A program made the translations under genes and the position numbers. The notes beneath the pieces are model-generated. The model ran no database searches. It worked only from the letters and a program-made list of their open reading frames with translations, and was not told where the DNA came from. Shown here piece after piece: positions 13,001 to 28,000 of a stretch of 64,000 bases of DNA. Source of the DNA: Penelope pileata. Lineage: Eukaryota; Chordata; Aves; Galliformes; Cracidae. How positions within the stretch are numbered: position 1 is the stretch's first letter; every line of letters starts with the position of its first letter. Where the stretch lies: positions 974,622 to 1,038,621 of the forward strand of contig WBMW01005746.1 in the NCBI GenBank assembly GCA_013396635.1. Reading direction: 5' to 3'.

Positions 13001-16000
13001 TATATGGCACCTTGTATACAGGCACATGATATTTACAAATAAAAGTTTCGAAATAATTAGTGTCTGTCATTTAGAGAGCCCGTCTACATTTCCTGCATTC
13101 TTTGGGTTCATTCACTGACATCTCCTAAACCAGCCAGATAAAATTGTGACTTAAAGCCTCATCTAGATGCTGTGTTAATCTCAAAAGTACTCCCACATTT
13201 TTGCTGTTGCTGTCCCCCACTTGCCTTATGCTTCATTTTTTCTTCTCGGTGCTATTTCCGTGAAGGGTGGCTGATTTAGGCTGGTGTTTAAATGTTGTCC
13301 CAGAGGAATTGTTTGGTTTGGTGATTCTGACATGGTCCTATGTTTCTTCACTTGAGTCTGTGTCTTTGCAAGGTGCTGTGTGCACATGCTTACTGCAGAA
13401 CTAAGATTTCAGTTTCCATCTGGATGTCTTGAATGTGTAGAGAGGTATCCTCTGTAATGTTTTCTGAATTTGTTTTGATGGCCTTTCCATAAGCAACGAG
13501 CACTATCAGTATTTAATTTCATTGGTATGCTATGTACCTTTCTGCTGTTCTCTTTCTATTCACAGGCTGTTTTCTCCATAAGTAATCCTCATTCTGAGAT
13601 TGTATTAGTAGCCAAAATAGAGAAGGTGCTCACAGGAAACATTGCCAGCAGTGCTGAACCTTACATTAAGAATCCTGATTCTTTTAAGGTAATGTAAAAG
13701 GAACACGAGTTCCTTCTTTGTCAGCTTCAGCCTATTGGAAGCTGAAGACATTGCAAATTGTGCTTGCAAATCTCATCAGTCTGTGGTTGCTGAACATGGC
13801 AAGCTCACCTGAAGCCCACTCCTAAGAAAACAAATGCCCCAACTCCATTAACTTTGTTAAGATAAAATTATTACATGCAGTGACCAAGTACAATGTGATA
13901 GATGTTTTCATCCAGTTACATGGAATGAAAAAACACCATTTTGACTGCAGCATATGAATCTGTTCATAATGCATTCTTAGGCTAGTTATGTCCTAGCAAA
14001 GTTAAATTCTGTTTCAGTAATCTTTTAGAAATTATAAAATAGTGCACTTTGTATTTTCAACATAACTGGAGCAGGCACCTACCTGTCTCTCTCTGAGAAC
14101 AGACAGTGCATTTGCCTTGGATATAGTTCAGCTAACTGGAATGATAATTTAACTACTGAAGTTCTGACTTAAGGGATGCTGAAGGAGTTTGATTTCGCCA
14201 CAGTTCCCTAATGCCTCTCCTGTCCGTTCCAGAACCTTCTGTCACGGACAATCTCAGGCCAAATTATTTTTTGGGCCACTACAGCCTCTTCAGCAGAGGG
14301 ATACTTGAATAGCCTGCACTCTAGATATTACTGGCATATTGATGAAGCAATTTGTATTTTCTTTCTTTTTTTTCTTTTAGTGTGCACAGAAAGTGTTAAA
14401 ATCCAATAAACAATTCTGTAGCAAGCTGGGAAAATACCGTATGCCATTTGCTTGGTCAGTGAGGTATGTATTAATTCTTTTCAAAACTTGTGATATCTTA
14501 CAGCTTATTCTGCTCTCAGATTTGGATCCTTTTATTCCTTTCCACTTTTTCTGCCTGAAGGTAAGCGAAGCTTTCTGTGTGGTGCAGGACCCCAGAAGAT
14601 CCTGCGGCTTTATTGCTTCATTGCCCCATTTTTCACACAGATGAGCATTGGTTATTTTTCATTAAATGTTACTGTGGTGGAATCTTTTATTTAGGTAAGT
14701 AGTGAAGTTGCTGAAAGTAGCAGTGGTAATGGACAGAATATCAATTTATCATGAGCTCCATCAGTGACTTGATACTAAAAATTACCAAAAAGATTTCAAA
14801 GTCAACAACTTTTACAATGATTTCCAACAAAGATAATTACTGTCTGCGACAAAGATGTAATGACAACCTAAAAACAAGTGCAGCAGTCTGAAGCTTTGTT
14901 CTGCCTGTCACATTTCAGGAAAATCTAACCAAGTATCTGGAGGCTATGGTGACCCCTGTACAGTGCCTTATAGGGTTATAGTGAGCATGCTATAGATACT
15001 CTTGCATTTTTGGTGGCTACTAGGTCACAGAGACCTGTTACATTCTTGTTTGAAAGGTCAATTGGGTTTTACTGCAGGTCAGTGCAGTGGCAAAATTTGC
15101 TTTTTGTTCTTCTTCTCTATTCTCCTGGATAATTTATTTTTTTTCCTTTCCCATGGGTCACTGCGTGGTCTGTTCTGTGCTACTCACTGGTCTCATCCTC
15201 AACATTTCTTCCTGTGCCTCTTGATCCCTTTCTATCAAATCAACACCCTCAAACTAGATGTGGCTTTCTTCCTTTCATTGTCCCTTCAGATTTTCAAGTA
15301 ATTCTTTTTTTTTTGTTCTCTTATCTGTTTTTTCCTTCTCAGACTTCTGTCATTTCCACAGTGGCTGTGTTAAGAGATCTCTCTGACTGAGACCTTCTGC
15401 GTGTCCCTCTGACTGCTCTCTCTTTTCTCTGCCATGCATGGAGCAGGAAATACAGTATTTTATATCCTCTATAAAAAGTCAAGCTGTCCACCAACAAGTG
15501 CAAGCATTTCTCCTCTTCTGTGGTTCCTATTCTGTCAGTGGCAGGCCTGGTGGAGGGCTGCCTGAAGCTGTAGGAGGGAAGAAGGAAAGGAGCATTGGGT
15601 GAAAATGTCACGTGGTGGTATGGCCCATGACCATTAGGACTGGTTGTGCGGTTGTGTTCTTCTGGTGTGGAAGTACAGAGCACCAGAATAGCATGCTTTG
15701 CCCTTCAGCATGTAGGTGAAAGCTTATGTTTTCAGCATATGGTGGTTAGATGGCAGAGGAGCAAGCCAGTAAGGTATGACCATTTGAGGAATCATTTTTT
15801 ATTGACATTATTTTTTGTCTGTATCCAGTAGGAACAGGAAAAGTACGTGCCTGCTCAAGAGAAGGGTAGATAATGTGTTCTGATCTGTCGCAACAAGCTC
15901 AAGGATGTTCATTAATATTTAGTAGTTCTGTGTAGCCAAGGGGCCATTCATCAAAGTGATATTGATGGGTGTCTCTTTTTTTATTGATGGGCTACTTTTA

Positions 16001-19000
16001 GCATGTAATGGATGGTACAATGGCAAGAGGTGCAGGCTGGACATCAGTCTTGCTTGAGGCTTTTTGTTAACTCTGTCCTGACTGACTGTGGTCGGTGTCT
16101 GTACCTTTAGTACAGACTTTTACAGACTACATACAATTTTGGTATGTCCTGTAACTTGGTCATTGCCTGTGTGTGTGTGAACCTCAGTGTGGTGGGTAAT
16201 GGATACCTTCAGCCTGAGCCATCCTCAGCCTGCCTCTGTGAGTTAGTTATTTTCCTCTGAAATTAAGGCTGAAAAGTCCTTTGCATCGTACTGTATTGTG
16301 CCTCCCATAGGATAGCATCAAATCATTCCTGAATATGTTTGACTAACCAATATTCTGGCTGTGATTTCCCAAATATAAATAGGAAGATAGATATGCTTGT
16401 GGTGTTAGCAGATGCACAGCATGTTCAACATTTTGCAGTCAGTAGCTGTGCCTGCATTATGCGGACAGCCTGCATGTGAGCAGAGGATGTACCTGGGATT
16501 TGTGGACATCTCTCAGTTCCCCTGGCAGTGTTTTTGGATGCCATCCTAATTCAGTGCTTCACTGCCCATAACGTTAAGGAGCTTTCCTTGCATCTGTAGA
16601 ACTAATTACAGAAGGTACAATTGAGTGTGTTTATTGGCTTTTGAACCTTTTCATGATTAATCGTTTTATGGGGGGGAGATAACGTCGTTTAAAAATCATT
16701 GTCCAAATAAACCACGTGTCTGAACTTGTTGGCATCAGTGGAGTTGCACAAGGAATTTATTTAGTCCATTCAGTCAAATTTTGCCCTCATTTACATCTAT
16801 TCATGTGTAAACATTACTCAGGACACTCCTTGGTAAAAGCAAAGTATAATTTGGCCCTATAAAATATATTGCTATTTTCACAGCTTGAAAATAGAAGTTT
16901 CCACAGGAGGTTATCATATTACAGAGAAGAAATGGTTTGGCTATGATAAATAGCAAAACCCTGGGTTTGGAAATGTGTTTTCCAGTCTTCATTCTGGCAT
17001 TAGCCACGCTCCTGTTTTTCTCTGGAAATTTTCCTCCTTGAAGCAGTTGCAGATGGCCACAATATGATTTTTATGTATATATTTAGCAAGCCAAAATCTA
17101 ACAGTTGTGTATTGTACATGTGACTGAAACTTAAATTATCTTACATGACATCCAGTTTGTTAGCATCATTCGAAAGGATGACTCAGGGTTCCTCCCTGAT
17201 TTCTTGCTGGCACTGGTGTGATGTGGTGTCTGTGTGCTCTCACAGGTGTAATTGCAGTACGTGTTAGAATTGCAATGGGTCACATTCATCTTCTGCTTTC
17301 ATATCCCTGCCAGAACTGCCGAAGTTTGCAAATACGTGCCGAGTCTACAAGCTGTAGGCATGGGGGAACTTCACTCACAGACATTAGTTTTTACACTCTG
17401 CCTTTCCTTCAAACCTTCCCCACCCTCATAAACTTTGTGCTTTAGAGCCCAATATTCGAGTCCTTCAACGTCTTGCGTAGCTGCTGGTTAGATTCTCGGC
17501 TGGTACAGGTTGGCACAGCCAAAACTGGGGAGGCTGCACTGATTTACAGTAGCTACAAGTCTCCCACTGAATCCCTAACCGTGAAGGTGAACAATTGTTC
17601 CACAGATTGTTAGCTACTACTAAAAAGTGTGTTTCAGCGTTAAATTATGAACCTTGTGTAGGTTTTCTGCCTTTAAAGAATTGTTGTAATTGTGGACTCT
17701 CAGCTGACTATATCAGAACAGTGGAATCATAAAAACATTTAAAATACTGAAAAAGTATCTCATTTTCTATAGTGAAATCTGATAGTTTTCCCCTGAATTA
17801 ACATCTTCTGAATCTCTTCAGGATTTTAGTTCTGTGAATTTTTTCTTAAGATCCATCTGCTAAATAAGTAGCAGGTAGTAAGGAATCATTAATAGATTAG
17901 ATAAGTATTGGACTCCTGGACTGTTGAAGTGTTTTATTACATTTGCTTTTCCTTGACTTGTCACTTATCTTTCTAAAATGCCTTTAGTATGTCCACTGTG
18001 ATAAGGAGCACTCTTGCTCCATCTGTGCCCAGCAAGCTGAAAGGATCCAGCGAAACATGAGAGTCTGCAGGTGTAAAATACATAATCCTTGCTGCTCTGG
18101 CAATTCTTCAATTTTAGAGAGCCAAGAGTATGGAGATGCCCATATAGTTTGACTAGCAGAAAGCAGTCTAACTCTGCCCTGAACGCATTAAGTATCCCTG
18201 TTTGTAAGAGTTAACCTGCTTTCTGTGAATGTCTACATTGCGCCTTTAGTGGCAAGAACTCTTGGAGTGAGCTACTTCCAGCACAGACCTGGTTCTTTTT
18301 GCACTATGAGCACCCCCAATCCTATTTTGGTAAGTTTCTCCATACCCTAACATGCTGAAGAGCAGCTAGCCTAGACTAGAATTATTCATCGGACTCTGCA
18401 GAGGCTGTGTTTGCTTAGCAACCCCAGTGCAGAGTCCAGTGGCACAGCCAAAATCCTCTCCAAATGTTTTTGTCCTCTCTGTTAATCTGGAGAAGGGAAC
18501 AATGCTGAGCCCAAGAAGTATCATAACGTCACCAATACTGTAATAATTATTAAATCTTTTATTTTTGTCCATTAGCAGTTTAATAGGATTTGTAAAGTAA
18601 CTGTTTGCTGCCAGAAACTGTGTCTAGCTTCTCCCTAGTAATTTAAAATTTTTGATGCTGCATGTTGGTGTAGACCTTATTCCTTCTAATTCTTGGGGGG
18701 GAAAATCTGACAGAAGAGGACTGATTATTCTCTATGGTTACAAAGAAATGAAATAGTAGTGTTTCTCTCAGTTAATTAGTTTAAGACAGGGTGCATTTAT
18801 ACTCATCCTCGGGATCTTCTTCCAAAGATTTGCTCCATTATTTTGCATCTGGCAACCATTTGTGCTGGCATCAATTCCTCTTCTCACTGGCAGTGGAACA
18901 GAGAAGTAAATTAAAGAAGAAAGATTGACCAAATGATTCACAGAACAGCACTTAGTGTCAAGAACATTTTACTTTTGTTAAGCAATGCTTTTGCATTCAG

Positions 19001-22000
19001 CAGTTGAATCCAAGGTTCATCAATTTGGATAGCTGTTACATTATCCAGTCCAGCCAATGTGTGTGACCCTTGGGGCTATAGAAAGGGCACTGCAATGTCT
19101 TAATTATATCCTGCAAGTGTCAGTGAGCTTGAGTGAGGAATGGAAATATCTGAACATGTTTTCCTGTGCACACAACAGCTGATACTTATTGTTCCCAGTT
19201 ATGAACAGATACCTTTTTTTTTTTTTCCATTTCATTTTTGGCACTTAGCAGCTGGTTCACAAAAAATTTAGTCCATGCTCCACAAATTTGTTTTATGAAG
19301 GAAAGTTAAACCACAGTGAGTTTGGTGTCTTGCTTCTGGAAGACACAGAACAGATTTAATGCATAAGAAAACACCATAGAGGTCTCTACCCTGGTTCTGT
19401 AAAAGCATACGCATCTTTATGTGATGAGATCTAATGGTTGGGATTTGATGTCTTGCTGTAGTTTCTGTTAATTAAAATTATCAGTGGAGGGTGGAGCAGA
19501 GAGTGGGCTCCAGCGAAGTTCTGTATACTTCAGTTTTCTCAAGTGAGACTTAGCAACCAAAAATAAAGAGGGGAAAAATGAGTGGATGCTGGACTGGATG
19601 TTGATGATCTATTCCAGCATTGAAATGCAGTAACTCCGAGCTGTCGGCAGTCACACTACACGAGATGAGTGGGAACTTAAGTCTTTGCAGGACTGGGACT
19701 GTGCATGCAAATAAACTGGAACTGTCTATGCTCCTGCAAATGTACACCTCAGAAGAGCTTTCTTGTGTGAAGCTCTGCAAGGAGTCTTTGAATTTGTGGA
19801 AGAGTTCAGGTCATATCCTTATTAAAAGATGACGTGACAATTTCAAATGTTCAAAATGATATTGATGAGTGTTTATAAACATGTTATTTTTCTTTCTTTC
19901 TAGACCAGTGTTCAAAGATAATCAGGGAAATGTTGACAGAGACTCACGATTCTCACCTTTATTCAGGCAAGAAAGTAACAAGATTTCCATGGAAGATTTG
20001 ATTAAGCTAATAGCAGAATACAGAAGGTAAGGAACAGTTTTTAATTTGATTTGAGAAGGTATAAAAGCTTTATAAAGCTGTGCTAAATAGTTTTCACAGC
20101 TTTTTTCATCATTTAACACAGTATGCCAAAGTATCCATATTAAATTAGTGTTTTTCACATTAGTCCAGTATCTGCCAAGGACTACTTTAGCTTTTCTGGT
20201 TTTCCTGGAAAGTCATTTGGCACATTAATAGATGTTACTACAACCTAAAGATAGTAATTCCTTAAATTAGCTTCCATCAGAGGAGACACAGGTAAAGTAA
20301 CAGCAAGAGAACATTATCTTAAAAACAAAGAAACAAAAACAAACAACACACATGGAAGTGAAAAAGTTTTCTTTAATGGTTTCTCCGCTCCTGCTTTTGT
20401 TTGTTTGGGCCTCCGTGACAAACTGCTCAATGAACATTGAAAGGAAAAAACTTCTCCAAGTGCTTGACAGTGTGTAAATTAGTGAATAGCTCTGTGACTG
20501 GATGTTCTTCCACACAGGTGTAAGTCAAATTAATTGTACAGCAGAGACTTTGTTTATACCAGATGAGTGACATGAGAATTGAAGCTAGAATTTCTTCCTG
20601 TGCCTTCTGCTCCAAATGCATCTGGAAATAAATTAATACAATTAAATTTTCCTATTCCATTTATATGAGATCACAGAAAGATTGAATATCTACTACAGGG
20701 TTTGAATCAATCCCTTAATCTCTTGTATTGCCTTACCATTAGTAATCAGTAAACTTTGTTGACGTTCCTGGTACTTGAGTTAGAGTTGTCACTGCTCTTT
20801 TTGTCTGTCTGAAGCATCTCCTTGATAAAAGCAATTTAATATCACAGTTTTGGCATATTTCAGGTTGCTTAGGCACAAGGAATATATCATGGTCCCTTTT
20901 CAGCGTGGCACTTTGCACAAGCCATGATGCCATGAGCTCCTCTTGTCTCAGAGGATTCTTTTTAAAGAACATTTGTTTCAAATTGTAGAAAGAAAAAGTG
21001 GACAACTTAATTCTTGTAAGGTTCATCGTTAATTCATCAGTTGCTTCCTCTTCTATAAGCTGTGACTGCTTGTAAAGAGAAAACATGGGAAAGAATGAGG
21101 CCAAGAAAGAAAAACTGTTAAATTTCTTTCAAGTCTAGCCACCAAAAAGTGTATTTTCAAGGTGTTTAATACATATTTATATTTTACGGTCTGTTTTTCA
21201 CTTAGGATTAATTCATATGTTGGGTCTTGCGTTCCTTGTTCTAATTTTCTAAAATGTTTTCATTTCTGTCATTGCAGGGCAGAGAAGATTAGCAAAATAC
21301 AGACCATACCTGGCAGTTTGGACATCGCAGTTGACTGTGTTCCTTTGGAGCATCCAAGTATGATTCCATTTTATAATGAGTTGTTAAATAGGACATTGTC
21401 ATAGTCTTTCTGGCCTTAACTGTTGTGATGTGGCAGTTCTGACAGAATTGTCCATCACTGTGTAGAAGGAATATATGCAGTTTGTGAGGGGAATGTTCCT
21501 GATTCCTTTTTTCATGTAATTACACCATTCTTCTTTTCCTCCTGCACCTGCCCAGTTATACCCCAGTGATACAGGACACAGCGTGCTGTCTGCATGTGAT
21601 GAAAGAACAGGGGCCGCTTTTTGATCTCTAAGAGATTAGGCCAAAGACCTGACGGGGCTTCTGTTAGCCAGAGGATAAAAGCCTGGCACTGTCGATGTTG
21701 CCTGTGAGGCACATACGCTTTGTAAATCAGTGCATATGGGATGTGGTTACCAGCAGGTTTCAAGAATGCAGACAAGATGGAGAACTTCATTCAGAGACTA
21801 CTCTGGCAAAAATGCTGCAATTGCTAGTGCAGATGCTTCTAATTTAATCCTTTTTTGATTTTTTTGTTTCTGGGGACAAATTTCTGTGACCCACCATAGC
21901 AAAAAGCTCGGGACTATCTGAGTTCCTCTGAATTAAGTTTAACAGTCACTTTTGTTCTGGTACCATTACATTCATGGTCCCTCTTATGTAGCTCAGGAAG

Positions 22001-25000
22001 AAGCACAGCAACTGCTTGGTGTCAAGATGGAGATGAGATCCCTTAGGGATGTAGATAAAATATATTCTGTGCAGTCATAACAGGCTACATATGTGTATGT
22101 TAAAATATGTCATCATCACACATTTTATATCATCTTCATACAATATTAGATTAAAACAAAATAGTTTCACTAACATTTCAAAAGAGATTTTTATTTTTGG
22201 ATTTGAAGAAACTGATGGAGTAGTCAACATGTTCCAAACCAGCTTGGACCTCTTATTATTACCTCACAGAGTGCACTGTGGCCAAGTGAAGGTCTGGGTT
22301 TAAAAGGTATATGCTAGTAAGGTGCCCATTACATGTGGAAAGTTGGTGAAAATTCCCTCTCTTTGAATAGTAACAGCTTATGCATTTCTTTGGCACTGGG
22401 AGAATTCGTCTTACTCTGCGTAAGGCTGTAAAAGAATTTTTAAACTGTAAGAGAAAAGTTACATGCTGTAGGGTTCATTAAAATCTCTGTGAAAACTTGA
22501 CTTCAGTCAGCTCTGAAGGAAGCCCTTGTAACAGCAGTCACCAGTTCTGTTGTAACGCTTTCTTCCCACTGAAAATGAAGATCTTGCTTAGAGCTAGTGC
22601 TAAAATCCCTTTTTGCCAATAAGAGCCAAAGAAAAGAAAGTTGGCCACATATCTTCTGAAGAAGCTGCTGGCACAATTGTGTCTCTAGGGACACTACTCT
22701 ACTTCACAGTAGCATCAATTTGCATTAGACAACTGCAGTAGATCTTTGTTTTTGTAAGATGTTATTTGCTACAGCTACAACAAGAGCTAGAGACAGGGAT
22801 ATATCAGGAGATGTTGTCTGTGCTTTAGCTAGTGGAAAACCCTTGCTTTTTCTGCTGCCTGAGAGGGGGAGAAACAGCCAAATTCGTGTAGTTTTAGCAA
22901 AAGGAAGGAAAGAAAACACCTATGCTGCCTGTTGTTCAAACTCTGAAACTGACAGGAGGGCAGCAGCTGTGTCCCCTTCTTTCCCCCCTAAAACACATTA
23001 GATCCCGGAACTGAGAGGCTCCATTTATGCAGAGGGCAATCACAGAGAGGGGCTGGTGGCCTTGCAGCCAAGATCAGTGTTGCTGCACACAAACTGGGCT
23101 GTTGCCTCTGTGTATGTCTGTGAAATGAGAGGCATGGAGACTGAGCCTTCACAACTTACTCCGTAAAGCTTGATTTTTCCAACCAGCTTCTCACTATTGT
23201 TACTGCTGCTTCTGAAGAGAGCAATAATAGCCTGTAGAGTGCATCTGAGCTACTAGTATTGAAAAACGTTGTGCTTCTTATATTATTTACAGCCATTTTT
23301 GTCTGCAGTTCAACACTATTGTTATTTCCCTGTGAATTTTTCATGGGCCACTGGAAGCATGGTGTGCTGAGCACGCAGCAAGACTTCTGCAGAGAGGTCT
23401 CAGAGCTGCCTGTTAATCCTTATGTCAGCCCTGGATTCCTCTAACAAGAGGCAAGGTTAATGACCAAAAACAGACAGTTCAAAATGCTTATAAATCAAGT
23501 TTGAGAGGCTGTTGGCTAAAATCTAAGACACAACACATCCGTTTTGTTTGTTTGTTTGTTTGTTTGTTTTAAGATAAGTTGCCTGAGATTTGCCCAAACA
23601 GAAAGCTGTTTAGGTTTTGATCTTATCTTGGTAGGCCAAGGCCAGTGAGCAGTCCCCAAGTACTGGGAGCCTTCGTAGCAGGAGAGCAAACACTCAGAAG
23701 TTCATGTGTGGCTCCAAGGGTCTTCACTCAGCAGCAGAGGAATTGGTTTGATCTCCTGCTGGGTCCTGTTGCTGGGGCTAGAGAGAGCAAACCTTCCTAA
23801 AGGTTCTTTACAGCCATCAGTTGTCCTGTCTGGCTGACAAATGCAAGTGATTTAATTTAGCAGTTCCATTTCAATGCTGCTAATTTTGACTGAGAAAGAC
23901 AAAAGTTTCTGTGAATCTTTCCAGCTTAAATCAGAAGCTCTGTCCGTTGCCTGGGTGTACAAGTGAATTCGACACATGCATATTTCAGTGGGCGACGAGT
24001 TTTAAGAAAGTTTTCCACGTTTGTTTGAAACAAAACATGCAGAAACCAGCCTGTATGGCTGGCACAGAGCTGCTTCTCCCCCTGCCTGCTTGTGCTGCAG
24101 AAGACCTGTGCTATTCTGATACAGACAATTTCCCCGTGTTAGTTTTGAAGAAAGTAAAATTGAGAATACCACATGCAAGAGATCACCAGCTTCTTTCAGC
24201 TTCCTCCCCACAAATTGGTTGGCTCTTCTAGTGGGTTACTGTTGGGTTTGAGGAAAGAATTCTTAGACCCTTCAAATTGCTTTTCCCAGAAATTGTTCAG
24301 CACCTTCTCAGGTGCTTTTGTCAAACAGTCCTCAAATTTTCCATGCTGAGATTGCATGTCTCACCAATTTAACGGCACAGACATACAGAGTGTCTGTGAT
24401 CTCTCCCTGTGAGTCTGTTGTCTGGGTGGCAGTTTTTATTTTCATCTTCTGTTTCTTAATTTGATTTCAGTCATCTCAATTACACCATGCATTTAATCTA
24501 GTACTGTGCTACTTGTTTCTTCATTTTGTTTACTATGTTATTAGATGACAGAAAGAATTAAATGAGATATTGGGCTGTAAAATTAATTAGAAACAGCATC
24601 ACAAATTCATCATTTATTTCGTTGAGACTGTCAGTATGCCAATGGTGCTGTTGTGCCATCAAACACCTTCAAATACAGTGAATATCAGAAGTTTTTCAGT
24701 GCTATCCTGTTTAACTTCAGTGAGATAAATAATTTAAGAATGATGAATTGCAATTCTGGATTTACATGAATGCAAGTTACAGCAAAAATTGACCCGCTGC
24801 ATCTCAAAATTACTTACTCTTAGTAGTAAGAATGTAAAGACTGGATAAACAAAGTTAATAAGTAATTGTTTTCCTTTCTGTTCTTTTGAAGATTGTGTAA
24901 CTTCATCTTTTATTCCAATCAAGCCATTTAATGACATAAAGGAACATCAACCTACAGTGGAAGTTGAGGAGTTTGTACAGGAATCAACAAAATATTCTCG

Positions 25001-28000
25001 ACCTTACAGAGTTTACAAGAACCAAATATACATATATCCAAAACACCTCAAGTATGATAGCCAAAAATATTTCAACAAGGTATAGTATATGATGATCAGT
25101 TCAGGCCGGTGTTGAGTAGATGGGTGTTACATCAGCTCTGTTATGGGAATGAAGGAGTACTCCTCAGAAAGGAGAGGAACGTGGTGATGCAAATCACTGA
25201 TCTTTTTGATTGTTGCAGTCATAAAACGCAGTTACAATTTTAATGAAATAAATTTATGGATTAGTTTTAATTTTTATCACTGATTCATAGATAGAGAATG
25301 TGTTAATAGCTTTTTCACCATCTTCAGAAGGTACATATTTTAGTGAAAAGATGAATGCAGATACAATGAATCTGGAAAAATTTTTTTTTAACTGAAACTT
25401 GAGTACTGCGTGCATTTGTGTGCTGATCACTTTATAATCTGCTTCTCTGCAGTTGATTTGAGGCCTGGTTTTTGTATTGCCAGTTCTAAAAACTTATTTC
25501 TAGTGATAGCACTGTGGCATGAAGGCATTTCAAATTGGCATTTTTCTCCTAGATTTTGACAAAAGCTTGTTTGACCTCTCGTAGCTATCCTGCATTTTTA
25601 TGGCTATCCCAGTTCTCATCTGCATTTTAATATATTCTTGTTTTTCAGGCACGAAATATAACAGTGTGCATTGAATTTAAAAGCTCTGATGAAGAAGGAG
25701 CAAAGCCGCTGAAGGTGAGTCATGATAAAAGTATTGTCCGAGAACATTGTTTCTGGGAGCATTACTTAAAAATCCCAGGAATGGAGACTATAGCGATTGG
25801 GAACAATTCAGCTTGCCATTTTGACAGTGAAACTTAGTTGGTTGAAAATTCACAATTTGCCTGTATTTTCTTACTGAGCTTGAGATGCTTCAAGAAAAAG
25901 AATGAGGCAAAAAATTAGAAGAACTTTAAACTTAATTCTTAACTTTGTTATTGACCAAGGTCTATCACATAGTATTGGTGTTGTGTAATTTCTCCATGAA
26001 TAAAGAAGCTGTCATCAGTCACTAATCAAGCATCTCTGGACTGAACTGTGCCAGCAAGGAGCTGCTAACAGTTGTAGCTTTTGCAGCACTGAGAAGTCAG
26101 TAAAGGCCTTGAATTGTGTATTGAACCACATAAAGATGAAATAGCTTTTGTAAAGCCTTTTGCAGAAAACTCTGAAATAATTAACAGCAAGGAAGACATC
26201 TGAGGAGTGCATTACTTAGTAAATTCAGGGTAATTTTCATGGTTCAATGAACTGTTACTGGAACTTTGTTTTTTAAAACAATTTGTAAGCACTTAAAATA
26301 TTTCTTGTAATGTTGCATTGAAGTAATTATCAATCTTTCATGATACTGTTTTTAATGCACATGCATATTAGATGTATCAAGACTAATATCATCAGCAAAA
26401 TTTGACAATGTAATTAAAGCATGTTATTTTTATCAGTGCATTTATGGGAAGCCGGGTGGACCATTATTTACAACAGCAGCCTACACCGCTGTGCTGCATC
26501 ATTCCCAGAATCCTGATTTCTATGATGAGGTCAGTCTGCTTTGTTACTCATTAAGTGTCTACTAATCCCACGTGTTTGCTAATGAGACAGAAAAATGTAT
26601 AAACAATACTCGTAATGATTTCTTGTGTACCCGTATGAAACTGTTATGTAGATCTACAGAGTCTCACTTTTTATTAAATGAACACAGTGAGTCTTTCCTC
26701 TTATAAGATGTTCCAAGTTAAGATGCTGTAGAATTAACTAGGAACTGCCTAGCTCTCCAAAATACATGTCTGGATTGCATTAAGGATCCACTATATCTCT
26801 GAATTTGATGGAAACAATAACTATTATGATGGAGGGTGGAAACAAATGTCAGAACAAATCCCTCTGAGATTTAAGATCTGCATTGGGGCAGTTTTGTTTG
26901 TCTGGTGATCTGAACAGAATGTACAGTGATGTGTAGTGGCTGCAGCAAGTAGCTTAGCTCCTGCTTTGGGGAATGCAACTCTAGAACAGTGTTCATATGT
27001 TGGCCTTTTCCGAATGCTAGATGCCCATTTTCACCATGCATTTTTACATTTCACCAACACCAACTGTAACTTCCCAAGCTTTCTGCATGTGAACTTAAAT
27101 TCACTCTTTCAGTGACCAGTCTGTTTGATGGTGTGGGAATGCCGTGTGTCTTCTGGATTTTTCACTGCTACTTATGTGTAGTGATGATGCTGGCAAACAA
27201 CACTAGTAGTTAGTATTTTCCAAACAACTTGATCTTGAGAAAACTTCCAAACGTTAAAATTTGCTTTGATAAAACAGCAGCGGTAAGACCAGCAGATAAA
27301 AATGCACCTACATATAGGCATTAATTTTTGAAATTTGTGTTCAGGAGCTGAGGTGGAACATTTACATTTTCATTTAGTAATTTAGGTTGGGAAAGACTGT
27401 TAAGATCATCAGGTCCAGCCATCAAATTTGATTTCAGAGGTCTCGAACCACATCCACCCTACTCCTTTGCAAGTAGTGTTTAGGTTTGTAACACATCTGC
27501 AAATGTGCTTTTACATGATCCCAGTGAGCCATCCGCTTTGGGCAAATTACTTTCAGCATAAATGAAGAACTGAGTTCAAGCCTGAATAGATGATTTGGCT
27601 GGAAGAGGCATGAACCTGTCCTAAGCGTTCCTAGTAATAATCAGAAAAACAGCAAGTGCAGTCTTGAAAATAATGTAGAATGTTATCAAAAAAGTAGTCT
27701 TAATCTCCATGTCTGAATGCCCATTTCATATCTATATTTATGGCATTAGATTCTTACCCATAAGCTGATTTAACACTGGAAGCATTTACTAACTATTTCT
27801 AAGCATTACTTTAAGCATAGTATCAGCTTGGATAAACATTATCACAGTTCAGAAGGGCAGAGTGTCTTTTTCATTAGTTCCTATGGTAACATGGTTTGAT
27901 TACTTTGTATATTTATTCCAATAGGTTAATAATATGTCAGCTAAAATCTGAAGGGATTTGTGGATGACATGACATGGGATTTAAGATGGACCAGAAATCA

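Noticed and set aside
15300..15343. Strong T/C tract ending in ctcag, like an exon acceptor
   Set aside because: The exons on either side already join in phase, no matching donor or protein-like exon follows, and pyrimidine tracts are frequent in introns.
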